A stretch of 44,787 bases of DNA from Virgibacillus aidingensis. GTDB taxonomy: Bacteria; Bacillota; Bacilli; Bacillales; Amphibacillaceae. This document shows, in pieces, positions 1 through 6,520 of the stretch (position 1 is the first letter of the stretch; each line of letters begins with the position of its first letter). Both the position numbers and the translations under genes were made by a program. Location of the stretch: the NCBI RefSeq assembly GCF_010994035.1, contig NZ_WIXN01000027.1:1-44787 (forward strand), written 5' to 3'. The notes below the pieces were generated by a model. The model ran no database searches. It saw only the letters and a program-made list of their open reading frames with translations, and was not told where the DNA came from.

Positions 1-2
1 TC

Positions 3-1256
3 AGCCTTTTCGTCGTTTGTTCTTATTTTGTTTTTACCACTTGTTGACGAATTGTTGACGAATTGCCGTGGATCGAATTTATTGAACCGTTCTGCAGTAG
101 CTTTACTTGCTTTTTTCGTAACATGTCCATATGTGTCTGTAGTAATTTTTGAACTGGAGTGGCCGGCTCTTTCCTGGACGTTCAAAAGACTTTCCCCTTC
201 ATTTAGCAGGAATGAAATCATCGTGTGCCGCAGATCATGTAGTCGGATGTTTTTTAACTTATGTCTCTCTCTTATTTTACCCCACATGGCTGTGGCAGCT
301 TCCGGTATATAAGGTTTACCTCTTCCGGAATGAAATATATATTGATCGTACTCATCTATCCATTCATCACCGATCAATTCTTTTTCTTTATCCCACCATT
401 CTTTAAAAGCTTTCATTTCTTCCATATACCATCCTGGCATTGGGATAATCCTTTTATCCTCATCTGTTTTTGTTGACTTCACGTGTGGTTTCCCATCTTC
501 AAAAAAGGGAATACTTCTTGATAATTCAATATAACCTTCATCAAAATGGATGTCAGGCCATTGCAATGCAATTACTTCACCACGTCTCATTCCTGATATT
601 GCTGCAGTAATGAAATACATACGCCAGACTATGTCCACTTTTTCATACATAACTTTCATAAATTGGACAACCTCTTCATCCTCATAGTACTTCATTCTCT
701 TTTTTTTTACTTTGGGTCTGTTTAGACCTTTCATGGGACTCTCCTTGATTAATTGCCATTCAACAGCTTTATTCAGCACTACCCGGAACGTTTTATCAAT
801 CTCATATATAGTGGAATCACCCAAGGCCTCTTTTCGACCGCTAGCTGCAGCACCTGGAAGCGACACATCGTAAAGAAAATCCACAATATGCTTTGGCTTT
901 ATATCACTGAGTTTTCGGTGTCCGAATCTCGGCAGTATATAATTATTAAGTTTTTCAGTGTAATTTCTTATAGTTTTCCCTTCCAGGTGTTTATTTGCAT
1001 GCTTTTCTATCCAATCGTCAACAAAGTCTGCAAACTTTAATTTTTCCGGATTAACGTATTCCCCGGCATCCACTTCCATCTGGAATTTTGCCAACTCGAG
1101 AGTCAGATAATCTTCTAATCTTTTTGTTGTTTTTAAAAGGGAATCATCTGTGATCCGTATCGTTTTAGTTTTCTTTTTCCGTTTTCCTTTAGCATCGTAT
1201 CCAGCTTCTACTACAAGCAGGAATGATCTCTTGCCGCGTTTTTGATAGCTACCCAA
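3..1256 (-). CDS. int: Phage tyrosine recombinase (integrase), 3' end cut by the window edge
   Basis: Site-specific recombinase that would integrate and excise the prophage. 418 residues are visible and the frame stays open to the left edge, so the stop lies outside the window. Start is TTG at 1256 behind a GGGGGG ribosome site. An AP2-like N-terminal arm-binding region (about 1-60) and a SAM-like core-binding region (about 70-170) precede the catalytic domain, which carries the full set: Arg in SGMRRGE (about 224), HDLRHT (340-345), AGHSS (His about 366) and the nucleophile Tyr in TYGHV (376). It is last in the minus-strand lysogeny operon. The DNA near its 3' end (41-61) holds a tandem repeat found again at the right end of the window, so its last codons may be supplied by the host after integration. 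Confidence 0.96.
   Translation of the reverse strand, partial: MGSYQKRGKRSFLLVVEAGYDAKGKRKKKTKTIRITDDSLLKTTKRLEDYLTLELAKFQMEVDAGEYVNPEKLKFADFVDDWIEKHANKHLEGKTIRNYTEKLNNYILPRFGHRKLSDIKPKHIVDFLYDVSLPGAAASGRKEALGDSTIYEIDKTFRVVLNKAVEWQLIKESPMKGLNRPKVKKKRMKYYEDEEVVQFMKVMYEKVDIVWRMYFITAAISGMRRGEVIALQWPDIHFDEGYIELSRSIPFFEDGKPHVKSTKTDEDKRIIPMPGWYMEEMKAFKEWWDKEKELIGDEWIDEYDQYIFHSGRGKPYIPEAATAMWGKIRERHKLKNIRLHDLRHTMISFLLNEGESLLNVQERAGHSSSKITTDTYGHVTKKASKATAERFNKFDPRQFVNNSSTSGKNKIRTNDEKA
41..61. repeat. Left copy of a terminal repeat, candidate attL core or integrase-binding site
   Basis: Two tandem TTGTTGACGA-like units sit inside the integrase 3' coding region. The same 21-base pair of units, with one mismatch at the 12th base, recurs at 44694-44714. 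Location beside the integrase and at opposite ends of a complete prophage is what attL/attR would look like. The single mismatch means either that the true crossover core is one shorter unit (11 or 9 bases, identical in both) or that these are integrase arm sites. Confidence 0.5.
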
Positions 1257-1329
1257 TTTAATAACCCCCCATCAATAGCATAAAGTCAAAATTTGTAGTA
1301 ATGTTTGATGAAAAATATACAAATTCCAC

Positions 1330-1875
1330 TTATACAGTAATGATGGCTTTGCTTTGTTTAAATACGTTTGTATCTTTTTTATTAATTAAATTACTATCGT
1401 TTAATCTCTCGTAGAAAAGAGCAGCTTTTATTTGTCTTTCATAATGTGCGAGTCTAAGATCAGCAAATTCATGGGTTACACTATACGTTTTTGCTATAAG
1501 ATCAACTGATTGTGCTCTTTCTTTGTACAATTTCTGATTCAGTAACATAAAAGTAGGTACACAAAAGTGAAGAGCAAAGTTTCTTGCTTGGTATTCTTGT
1601 AACAATCTAAATGATTCGGGCATAATTAATTGAATTCCGACATGGAATAAAACGTGTGCCAGTTCATGACCAAATACTTCTTTTTGTTTTTCTGGCGACA
1701 ACCGTGGATCCAAAACCACACACCCTCTAGAAGAAAATGATGCGGTTTGCAAATAACATAATTCAATATCGAGCCTATCAGCAATGTCATCAATAGAATG
1801 ATCTGGCTGACATACATCGATTCTTTGATAAAGCTGCTGGACTAAATCTTCTAATGGTGTCATTACATATTTCAT
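1330..1875 (-). CDS. immA: ImmA/IrrE-family zinc metallopeptidase
   Basis: 181 residues, starting at ATG 1875 behind AAGGGGAT; a longer GTG start at 1944 lacks a ribosome site and overlaps a palindrome, so it is less likely. The family motif HELAH (zinc ligands and catalytic Glu) is present, followed about 25 residues later by EYQARNFA, the usual position of the third ligand. In ICEBs1 and many Bacillus phages ImmA cleaves the cognate ImmR/CI repressor to induce the element; here it lies in the same minus-strand operon as the CI-like repressor, so the same job is inferred. Unusually, a lipoprotein gene lies between the two. Confidence 0.88.
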   Translation of the reverse strand: MKYVMTPLEDLVQQLYQRIDVCQPDHSIDDIADRLDIELCYLQTASFSSRGCVVLDPRLSPEKQKEVFGHELAHVLFHVGIQLIMPESFRLLQEYQARNFALHFCVPTFMLLNQKLYKERAQSVDLIAKTYSVTHEFADLRLAHYERQIKAALFYERLNDSNLINKKDTNVFKQSKAIITV

Positions 1876-1923
1876 AATATCCCCTTTCTGAAAACGTATG
1901 TTCGGTTTAATTGTATAATAAAT

Positions 1924-1945
1924 GGTGTACAAATGTGTGTACACC
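1924..1945. promoter_or_regulatory. Palindrome between lipoprotein and immA genes
   Basis: Perfect 8-bp inverted repeat GGTGTACA / TGTACACC with a 6-base spacer, between the lipoprotein stop (1956) and the immA start (1875). On the minus strand TGTACA and TATTAT are 17 bases apart, a weak promoter-like pair overlapping the palindrome. It could be an operator for a separate immA promoter or a hairpin between cistrons; no T-run follows, which argues against a terminator. Confidence 0.4.
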
Positions 1946-1955
1946 TAAAAGAAGG

Positions 1956-2537
1956 TTAGTTTTCGTTTGGCATAACAGCTTCAATTCGTTTATATTTACC
2001 TGCGATATCACTTGATAATTGATTGACCTTTTCATTAAAAGACTGCAATGATCCATCAGGGTTAAATGCCATATCTACATACTCTGTATAAAATGTATAC
2101 ATATCTAAAAGTTCGTCATATGTCTTTTCGAATTCTTCGGGAGGATCATTCAACTCATTGATTTTGTTCTTAATTTCATCCGCAGTTTTTTCTATATGAT
2201 CCAAATCTCCAGAATCATTATAATAAGCATTTAAAGAGTGAATATTATTAGAAAAGTCATCCGGGATGTTATCGATGTTGTTTACTTCAAAATAACCTCT
2301 TACAACACTTTCTTCCAACCCTGTTATTGTAGACATTTCCGAAACAGGTATAGCGCCGCCACTTTGTATAGTATGGTCCCAAACAACCGCATATTGATTC
2401 AAAATTTCCTCTGCTTTGGCAGCGTTATCTAACATTTGGTCTGCAACATCCTGTAAACCTTCCCCATACTCTGCTGCCTGGCTATTACACCCAATTAAGA
2501 GACCACTAAATAACATAATAAATAATGCCTTTTTCAC
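1956..2537 (-). CDS. Phage-encoded lipoprotein, candidate superinfection-exclusion protein
   Basis: 193 residues. The start is GTG (2537), touching the repressor stop as TAG-GTG, with GGGGAG upstream. The N-terminus is a short lipoprotein signal: MKK, hydrophobic stretch LFIMLFSGLLIG and a lipobox LIGC with Cys at 17. The mature part looks all-helical and acidic, with no transmembrane segment. Position is telling: lysogeny-module lipoproteins between repressor and int, such as Ltp of Streptococcus phage TP-J34, block DNA injection by related phages. That function is inferred from location and lipobox only; no sequence match to Ltp is claimed. Co-transcription with the repressor means it would be made in the lysogen. 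Confidence 0.72.
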   Translation of the reverse strand: MKKALFIMLFSGLLIGCNSQAAEYGEGLQDVADQMLDNAAKAEEILNQYAVVWDHTIQSGGAIPVSEMSTITGLEESVVRGYFEVNNIDNIPDDFSNNIHSLNAYYNDSGDLDHIEKTADEIKNKINELNDPPEEFEKTYDELLDMYTFYTEYVDMAFNPDGSLQSFNEKVNQLSSDIAGKYKRIEAVMPNEN

Positions 2538-2963
2538 CTAATCTCCCCTTTTTGCTTTTCTTTCTTTTGCCTTATGGGTTATGTACTTAAAATGATTTTT
2601 GATCTCTTTGATATCTTCATCGGTTAGATTTTTCCAATCTTCAATGTTGTGAAAGAAAATATCCTCTATGCCATAATCTTCTACTATTTTTTTAATCTCT
2701 GCAAGGGAATCAGATTCATCGTTATTATTTTTGCGTGGTGTATTTGTTCTACCTAATAAATAATCTGTATCTACCCGAAAGTAATCAGCAAACTTTCTAA
2801 TTAAATCCATATCAGGCTCTACATGATTGTTCTCATAATGTGAGTAGCGAGCTCTGGATATGCCTATTGAATCTGCAGTTTGTTCTTGCTTCTCACCTTT
2901 ATTGTTACGCAATTCTTTTAACCTTTTCCCGAATACATCATTCTTTTTTTCCATTAATAACAC
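2538..2963 (-). CDS. CI-like XRE-family repressor
   Basis: 141 residues from GTG 2963 (GGAGG 9 bases upstream); ATG 2954 is an alternative start. The N-terminal HTH_3 domain spans about residues 10-70 (GKRLKELRNNKGEKQEQTADSIGISRARYSHYENN, here abridged to its recognisable turn IGISRARYSHYE), ending in the common YLLG motif. The C-terminal half is short, charged and helical, without the LexA/S24 peptidase fold, so induction probably does not rely on RecA-stimulated self-cleavage but on ImmA (1330-1875) or the antirepressor (3352-4077). It is transcribed away from the Cro-like gene and faces three operator copies. Confidence 0.87.
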   Translation of the reverse strand: MLLMEKKNDVFGKRLKELRNNKGEKQEQTADSIGISRARYSHYENNHVEPDMDLIRKFADYFRVDTDYLLGRTNTPRKNNNDESDSLAEIKKIVEDYGIEDIFFHNIEDWKNLTDEDIKEIKNHFKYITHKAKERKAKRGD

Positions 2964-2994
2964 CCCATATCACCTCCTATTATATATGAAATGC

Positions 2995-3089
2995 GATAAA
3001 AAATTTATCCATGATAAAATATTTTTCAAAAAAGTGTTGACGATAAAAAACTTATCATGTATAGTTTAGATAGCGATAAAAAACTTATC
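2995..3089. promoter_or_regulatory. Repressor/Cro operators (three 15-bp sites)
   Basis: Three copies of GATAA-N5-TTATC: 2995-3009 (GATAAAAAATTTATC), 3042-3056 and 3075-3089 (both GATAAAAAACTTATC). A degenerate copy starts at 3013. They lie in the divergent region between the CI-like and Cro-like genes; the second fills the space between the -35 and -10 boxes of the rightward promoter and the third lies just downstream of its -10. This is the layout of a lambda-like genetic switch. Confidence 0.85.
3037..3065 (+). promoter_or_regulatory. Rightward early promoter (PR-like)
   Basis: TTGACG at 3037-3042 and TATAGT at 3060-3065, exactly 17 bases apart, fit a sigma-A promoter reading into the Cro-like gene at 3107. 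Operator 3042-3056 covers the spacer, so repressor binding should block RNA polymerase. Confidence 0.75.
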
Positions 3090-3106
3090 AAAAAAGAGGT
3101 GACAAA

Positions 3107-3352
3107 ATGGAACGCGAATTACTATTACAGCTTAGAAGTGAATACAATCTTACCCAACAACAACTGGCTGAAGAACTTAAGTTATCAACGGTTTATGTTC
3201 GAAAGTTAGAGAAGGGAGTGGTAAACCCTGGCAGGGAAACAATGTTGAAATATGAGCGTTTTTTTGAAAAAGATATGCGTCAACTTTTCCCGGATCTTTT
3301 TTTTAACAATAATGATAAAAAATTTATCAAAAATGCTCAGGAGGTTATCTAA
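3107..3352 (+). CDS. Cro-like HTH regulator
   Basis: 81 residues; ATG 3107 follows AGAGGTGA. The HTH spans about residues 5-55 (LTQQQLAEELKLSTVYVRKLEKG resembles the usual XRE helix-turn-helix; key turn LKLSTVYVRKLE). As the first gene of the rightward operon opposite the CI-like repressor, it should act as Cro at the same operators. The stop overlaps the next start (TAATG). Oddly, a fourth perfect operator copy lies inside its last codons (3314-3328). Confidence 0.82.
   Translation: MERELLLQLRSEYNLTQQQLAEELKLSTVYVRKLEKGVVNPGRETMLKYERFFEKDMRQLFPDLFFNNNDKKFIKNAQEVI
3314..3328. promoter_or_regulatory. Fourth operator copy inside the Cro-like gene
   Basis: GATAAAAAATTTATC, identical to the 2995-3009 operator, overlaps codons near the end of the Cro-like gene, about 225 bases from the main cluster. 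It could support looping between bound repressors or act as a roadblock to leaky transcription. Confidence 0.7.
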
Positions 3353-4077
3353 TGAACCAATTAAAAGTTATTTCGGTTGAAGGGCAGTTAGTAACCGATA
3401 GCCGTGATGTAGCTAAGTCGATCGGAAAAGAACACAAAGAATTAATGAGAACAATCAGGCAATATGTAGGTGTTTTAACCAGCGCAGATTTACGCTCGTT
3501 AGATTTCTTCATTCCGTCTTATTACCAAGACGCTAAGGGAGAGCAAAGGCCTTGTTTCTGTCTCACTCGAAAGGGTTGTGACATGGTTGCAAATAAAATG
3601 ACCGGCGAGAAAGGTGTTCTTTTTACAGCTGAATATGTAACTCGCTTTGAAGAAATGGAACAAGAGCTCAAGAAACCAAAAGTACTAAGCGACAAGGAAC
3701 AACGAATAGAAATGCTTAAGCTATCACTTGAACTGGAAGAGAAATCGCAAGAGCACGATCAGAGAATCACCAACCTCGAAGAAACTATGCGCATTGATGG
3801 TGGACAAGAATTCCAAATCAGGAAAAAAGCAAACCAGATTGTTGTTGAAGCCCTCGGTGGCAAAGAATCACCAGCTTACAAAGAATTAGGCCGAAAAGCA
3901 TTTTCGGAATTCTGGAAAGATTTTAAAGGTCACTTTAATCTTCCGCGTTATGGCGATCTCCCCAAAAAGAAATTTGAGGACGGTTTAAGATTCATTGGAA
4001 TGTGGCAGCCATCCACCGGTTTGAGAATAGGCATCGAAAATACTAATCGCCAACATACAATCCAGGAGGTTATTTAA
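3352..4077 (+). CDS. Rha-type antirepressor with C-terminal ORF6C domain
   Basis: 241 residues. The N-terminal 100 residues match the Rha regulatory fold (DSRDVAKSIGKEHKELMRTI near the start, then CFCLTRKGCDMVANKMTGEKG and FTAEYVTRFEEME). A coiled segment (about 110-145) leads to an ORF6C-like domain (about 150-230, with EALGGKESPAY and YGDLPKKKFEDGLRFI). Rha and ORF6C domains are shuffled among phage antirepressors, which counter CI-type repressors. Overlap of its ATG with the Cro-like stop indicates translational coupling. The exact target is not visible from sequence. Confidence 0.88.
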   Translation: MNQLKVISVEGQLVTDSRDVAKSIGKEHKELMRTIRQYVGVLTSADLRSLDFFIPSYYQDAKGEQRPCFCLTRKGCDMVANKMTGEKGVLFTAEYVTRFEEMEQELKKPKVLSDKEQRIEMLKLSLELEEKSQEHDQRITNLEETMRIDGGQEFQIRKKANQIVVEALGGKESPAYKELGRKAFSEFWKDFKGHFNLPRYGDLPKKKFEDGLRFIGMWQPSTGLRIGIENTNRQHTIQEVI

Positions 4078-4104
4078 AATCAGCAACTAAAGGAGTGATC
4101 TAAG

Positions 4105-4323
4105 GTGCTTAAGCGTTACACGGTAAAAGATGCTGCGGAGTATCTCGGCGTACACACTGACACGATATACACTATGGTCCGGCAAAAAGAAATACCACAT
4201 TTCCGTTTACGCCGCCGGATAATGTTTTCCAAGGAAGCAATTGATAATTGGATCCGTGAACAAGAGCAAAATAACGTCCAAGAAAAAGAGGACGATCAAT
4301 CTATGTTTCTATCATACTACTAA
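4105..4323 (+). CDS. Excisionase-family DNA-binding protein
   Basis: 72 residues, GTG start 9 bases after GGAG. A single winged-helix MerR-like HTH_17 domain: YTVKDAAEYLGVHTDTIYTMVRQ (key turn LGVHTDTIYTMV), then IPHFRLRRRIMFSKEAIDNWI, typical of Xis/AlpA-like proteins. It may be the excisionase directing integrase toward excision, or an early regulator; its distance from int and early position fit either. Confidence 0.78.
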   Translation: MLKRYTVKDAAEYLGVHTDTIYTMVRQKEIPHFRLRRRIMFSKEAIDNWIREQEQNNVQEKEDDQSMFLSYY

Positions 4324-4379
4324 TTTTAGTAACAATGATTAACCAAATATATACAAAAATCAAAGGAGGAACCAAAAAA

Positions 4380-4895
4380 ATGAAAGTAGGAAAGCACTTG
4401 AAAGGACTGAGGGATAGAAAAGACTACACCCAGGAAAATGTGGCTACTGATCTCCACATCAGTAAGCCCCTTGTATCCCACTTAGAAAAGGATCGCAGAA
4501 ACATGACTAAGGAATTAGCAAAGCAGAGTGTTGCAGCTTTTAACGACGCACAATACGGCTTTGAGATTGCCCGAGAGACAGCAAGAGACTACATAACACC
4601 ATTGGCAACTGCAAACAAAGCAATTGAGTGGCATCGCTTGGCACTGGAGGAAACATTTAAACGTGAAGCTGCTGAAGCAATTGAACATTTTAATAATGTG
4701 AGCCTGGCAAAGCATCCAGATTTTGCAACGGATGAGGAAATCCAGGAGATAAAAATCGGAGTCAAAGAGTTATTGGATGTGCAGACAACAATAAATTCAT
4801 TCATTGCGAGACTTGAACAGGTTTACCCTGTGACTGTTAAGGAGTGCATGCAAAAAAGGTTACCAGAATGGAAAGCGAAAGGATGGATTATATGA
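4380..4895 (+). CDS. XRE-family transcriptional regulator
   Basis: 171 residues. ATG 4380 is preferred over a start 15 codons upstream because AAAGGAGGAACC precedes it. The N-terminal HTH (residues 5-50) has the turn LHISKPLVSHLEKD; the rest is helical and charged, with no peptidase fold. It is the third HTH protein of the early operon and may modulate early transcription. Its stop overlaps the next start as ATGA. Confidence 0.78.
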   Translation: MKVGKHLKGLRDRKDYTQENVATDLHISKPLVSHLEKDRRNMTKELAKQSVAAFNDAQYGFEIARETARDYITPLATANKAIEWHRLALEETFKREAAEAIEHFNNVSLAKHPDFATDEEIQEIKIGVKELLDVQTTINSFIARLEQVYPVTVKECMQKRLPEWKAKGWII

Positions 4896-5155
4896 GATTA
4901 CACAAGCATTTTATGCCGGAGGATTTAAAGCAAGCGAGTAAAGAGAGCTGGTGCGCTAAGGATTTATTACAGTTGATTAGCGAATTGCTGGAAGCTGGAG
5001 AAGTCGAAAAAGCCAAGCACTATTCTACCGATTTAACTAAATCCCTTCATGAGCTTAGTAAATTAGCTGACAAAAAGCGTATTGCAGAAAGTTACGCTAA
5101 AATGCTGCGACAAATGGGAGTCCAGGGTGAGCTAATTAGGAGGAATTTCTTTTGA
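4892..5155 (+). CDS. Small helical phage protein, unknown
   Basis: 87 residues. ATG 4892 overlaps the upstream stop (ATGA) and has AAAGGA 8 bases before it; the longer open frame starting at 4844 lies within the previous gene and is not needed. The sequence is soluble and helical (HKHFMPEDLKQASKESWCAK at the start). I do not recognise a family. Confidence 0.65.
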   Translation: MRLHKHFMPEDLKQASKESWCAKDLLQLISELLEAGEVEKAKHYSTDLTKSLHELSKLADKKRIAESYAKMLRQMGVQGELIRRNFF

Positions 5156-5238
5156 ATGAAAGGCACATAAATCTGTTTTTTAAACTGTCTTTTGTCGGTA
5201 GTATGCTATTCCTTCATTTTGCATTAGTAAACAGCTAG
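5152..5238 (+). CDS. Putative 28-residue membrane peptide
   Basis: TTG start overlapping the previous stop (TTGA), with AGGAGG 8 bases upstream. The product, beginning MNERHINLFFKL, has one hydrophobic span (SFVGSMLFLHFALV). The strong ribosome site and tight packing support it; size makes it uncertain. Confidence 0.4.
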   Translation: MNERHINLFFKLSFVGSMLFLHFALVNS

Positions 5239-5248
5239 GGGGGTAAAA

Positions 5249-5344
5249 ATGGCAGCATCTGAATTTTGGTGGCATATAGCGGGTGCGGCAATAGTAATGC
5301 TTTTTATCTTATCGATTCTGGAGGGAGTGATTAAATATGGATGA
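5249..5344 (+). CDS. Putative 31-residue membrane peptide
   Basis: ATG 5249 follows AGGGGGG. The peptide starts MAASEFWWHIAG and has a clear single membrane span (AAIVMLFILSIL) followed by EGVIKYG. Its end overlaps the next gene. Function unknown; such peptides in early phage operons may act at the membrane. Confidence 0.5.
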   Translation: MAASEFWWHIAGAAIVMLFILSILEGVIKYG

Positions 5345-5480
5345 TTTGATCAAGCAAGCTGAAACCCTACGCAAAAGCATCAAGCGAAAGGAAAGGGAAA
5401 TAGACAATCCGGCACTAGTAATGGGCATTCTGAACGAGCTCGATTTCTTTATCGAAAACGTAAAGGAGGAAGAAGAATGA
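5337..5480 (+). CDS. Small charged phage protein
   Basis: 47 residues from ATG 5337 behind GGAGGGAGTG, overlapping the membrane peptide upstream and, as ATGA, the gene downstream. Highly charged and helical (KRKEREID, NVKEEEE at the C-terminus). Not recognised. Confidence 0.55.
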   Translation: MDDLIKQAETLRKSIKRKEREIDNPALVMGILNELDFFIENVKEEEE

Positions 5481-5686
5481 ATCATCCATTGATAGGCCAA
5501 ATTGAGCGGACAGGATATCCGCGAGAAATGTTGGAACAACCGGAACACAGCGGCATTGATGCACTTGGAACAGAAATCCTGTCAGGCGATAAGATTTATG
5601 AATTTGGTCATGAAACAGTCCTGGAGGATAACTTGGAAGAATTTTTGGTGGAACATTTAGGCGTTGAGATTAGAGAAGCGCAATAA
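5477..5686 (+). CDS. yqaI: YqaI-like phage protein
   Basis: 69 residues. Resembles YqaI of the Bacillus subtilis skin element, especially in the C-terminal half (GDKIYEFGHETVLEDNLEEF, then LGVEIREAQ compared with the family ending LGFEFKNAQ). Function unknown. Start overlaps the previous stop and GGAGGAAGAA lies just upstream. Typical early-operon gene in Bacillus prophages. Confidence 0.65.
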   Translation: MNHPLIGQIERTGYPREMLEQPEHSGIDALGTEILSGDKIYEFGHETVLEDNLEEFLVEHLGVEIREAQ

Positions 5687-5700
5687 AGGAGGGGATTAAA

Positions 5701-5922
5701 TTGACGAAAATAAAGTCTCTGAAAGTAATCAATACCACAGATGAAAATGGTTATTCTTTTGGATATGAAGTTGGTCAACAGGGAGTCGAGAAAATCATTG
5801 ATGCAACTCTTGAATTCCCGGATTCAGTCAGTCGGATGTATATGGTATATGGCCCTAAAGAAAATTTGATAGCGAGCATCGAGGATGCACCTGTTGTAAT
5901 TGAGTATTTTAAACAAAAATAA
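5701..5922 (+). CDS. Hypothetical phage protein
   Basis: 73 residues from TTG 5701 with AAGGAGGGG six bases upstream. Beta-rich looking small domain (YSFGYEVGQQGVEKI), no motif I recognise. It ends the first early block; a hairpin with T-run follows. Confidence 0.6.
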   Translation: MTKIKSLKVINTTDENGYSFGYEVGQQGVEKIIDATLEFPDSVSRMYMVYGPKENLIASIEDAPVVIEYFKQK

Positions 5923-5924
5923 AA

Positions 5925-5945
5925 CGCCTCTGCAAAGGCGCTTTT
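5925..5945 (+). terminator. Rho-independent terminator, probable
   Basis: CGCCT and AGGCG arms around a six-base loop, followed by CTTTT, directly after the stop at 5922. The stem is only 5 bp, so it may be partial. Confidence 0.55.
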
Positions 5946-5974
5946 AAAAAAGAATTTTTCATAAAAACTTGTAA

Positions 5975-6000
5975 CCCTATTATATCACAATTTAATAGGG
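5975..6000 (+). promoter_or_regulatory. Inverted repeat in the leader of a second early block
   Basis: CCCTATTA / TAATAGGG, perfect 8-bp arms with a 10-base spacer, between a terminator and the next ribosome site. The TATTAT inside the left arm could be a -10 box. It may be an operator or an RNA hairpin upstream of the 6022 gene. Confidence 0.45.
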
Positions 6001-6021
6001 CTGCAATTAGGAGGAAGCGGA

Positions 6022-6294
6022 ATGGCTTATGTATTTTTAGGTAATTTAACAACAATGCAATTGTCTAAAAGATTAGGTATCACACTCTCGGAAGATGAGG
6101 CCCAGAAACTAGAAGAAAGTCGTATTGACAACGCCCAGGCGATACCAAAAGGGAAATGGCATTGCTTTGATGCGCCTTTTGCAATCCATGCAGGCGATTA
6201 TGATACAGCTTTACTTTTGGCAGAGACACTTAGGCCATACGAAGGCGACATGAAAACTAGTGTTCAAATAGCTATAAACAGTAGGAGGAATTGA
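6022..6294 (+). CDS. Hypothetical phage protein
   Basis: 90 residues, ATG behind AGGAGGAAG. Contains GITLSEDEAQKLEESR and a Trp-His-Cys-Phe segment (KGKWHCFDAPFAIHAGDY). Family unknown. First gene of the block leading to the recombination genes. Confidence 0.6.
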   Translation: MAYVFLGNLTTMQLSKRLGITLSEDEAQKLEESRIDNAQAIPKGKWHCFDAPFAIHAGDYDTALLLAETLRPYEGDMKTSVQIAINSRRN

Positions 6295-6295
6295 G

Positions 6296-6520
6296 ATGAA
6301 AGTAAGAGAGTTAATAGAGGAATTATTGGACTTCCCAATGGATTCAAATATTGAAGTCGAATTAGATTTAAATGACGACACTGAGTGGGAGGATTTTGAG
6401 GTCCAACAAAACATAACTACGCAGGAGATTTATTTGGAAGTTAATTTAAGGGACAAAGTGCTGATTGATGCCGATGAGTATGAAAAATTAAAAGAGTTGG
6501 AGGATGAAATTAATGAATAA
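6296..6520 (+). CDS. Hypothetical acidic phage protein
   Basis: 74 residues, starting MKVRELIEELLDFPMDSNIE, a pattern seen in many small phage proteins (a helix, then 'P.D..I.V.L' strand). GGAGG lies just upstream. Overlaps the next gene by 8 bases. Function unknown. Confidence 0.62.
   Translation: MKVRELIEELLDFPMDSNIEVELDLNDDTEWEDFEVQQNITTQEIYLEVNLRDKVLIDADEYEKLKELEDEINE

Noticed and set aside
28-1040. Several plus-strand open frames in the first kilobase
   Set aside because: They oppose an uninterrupted 418-codon integrase frame with all catalytic motifs.
2979-2984. TATAAT on the minus strand as the repressor promoter -10
   Set aside because: It lies so close to the ribosome site that the transcript would start inside it, and no fitting -35 box is seen; the repressor promoter remains unplaced.
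4335-4379. Upstream start for the XRE regulator
   Set aside because: The AAAGGAGG ribosome site lies between this start and ATG 4380, favouring the shorter protein.
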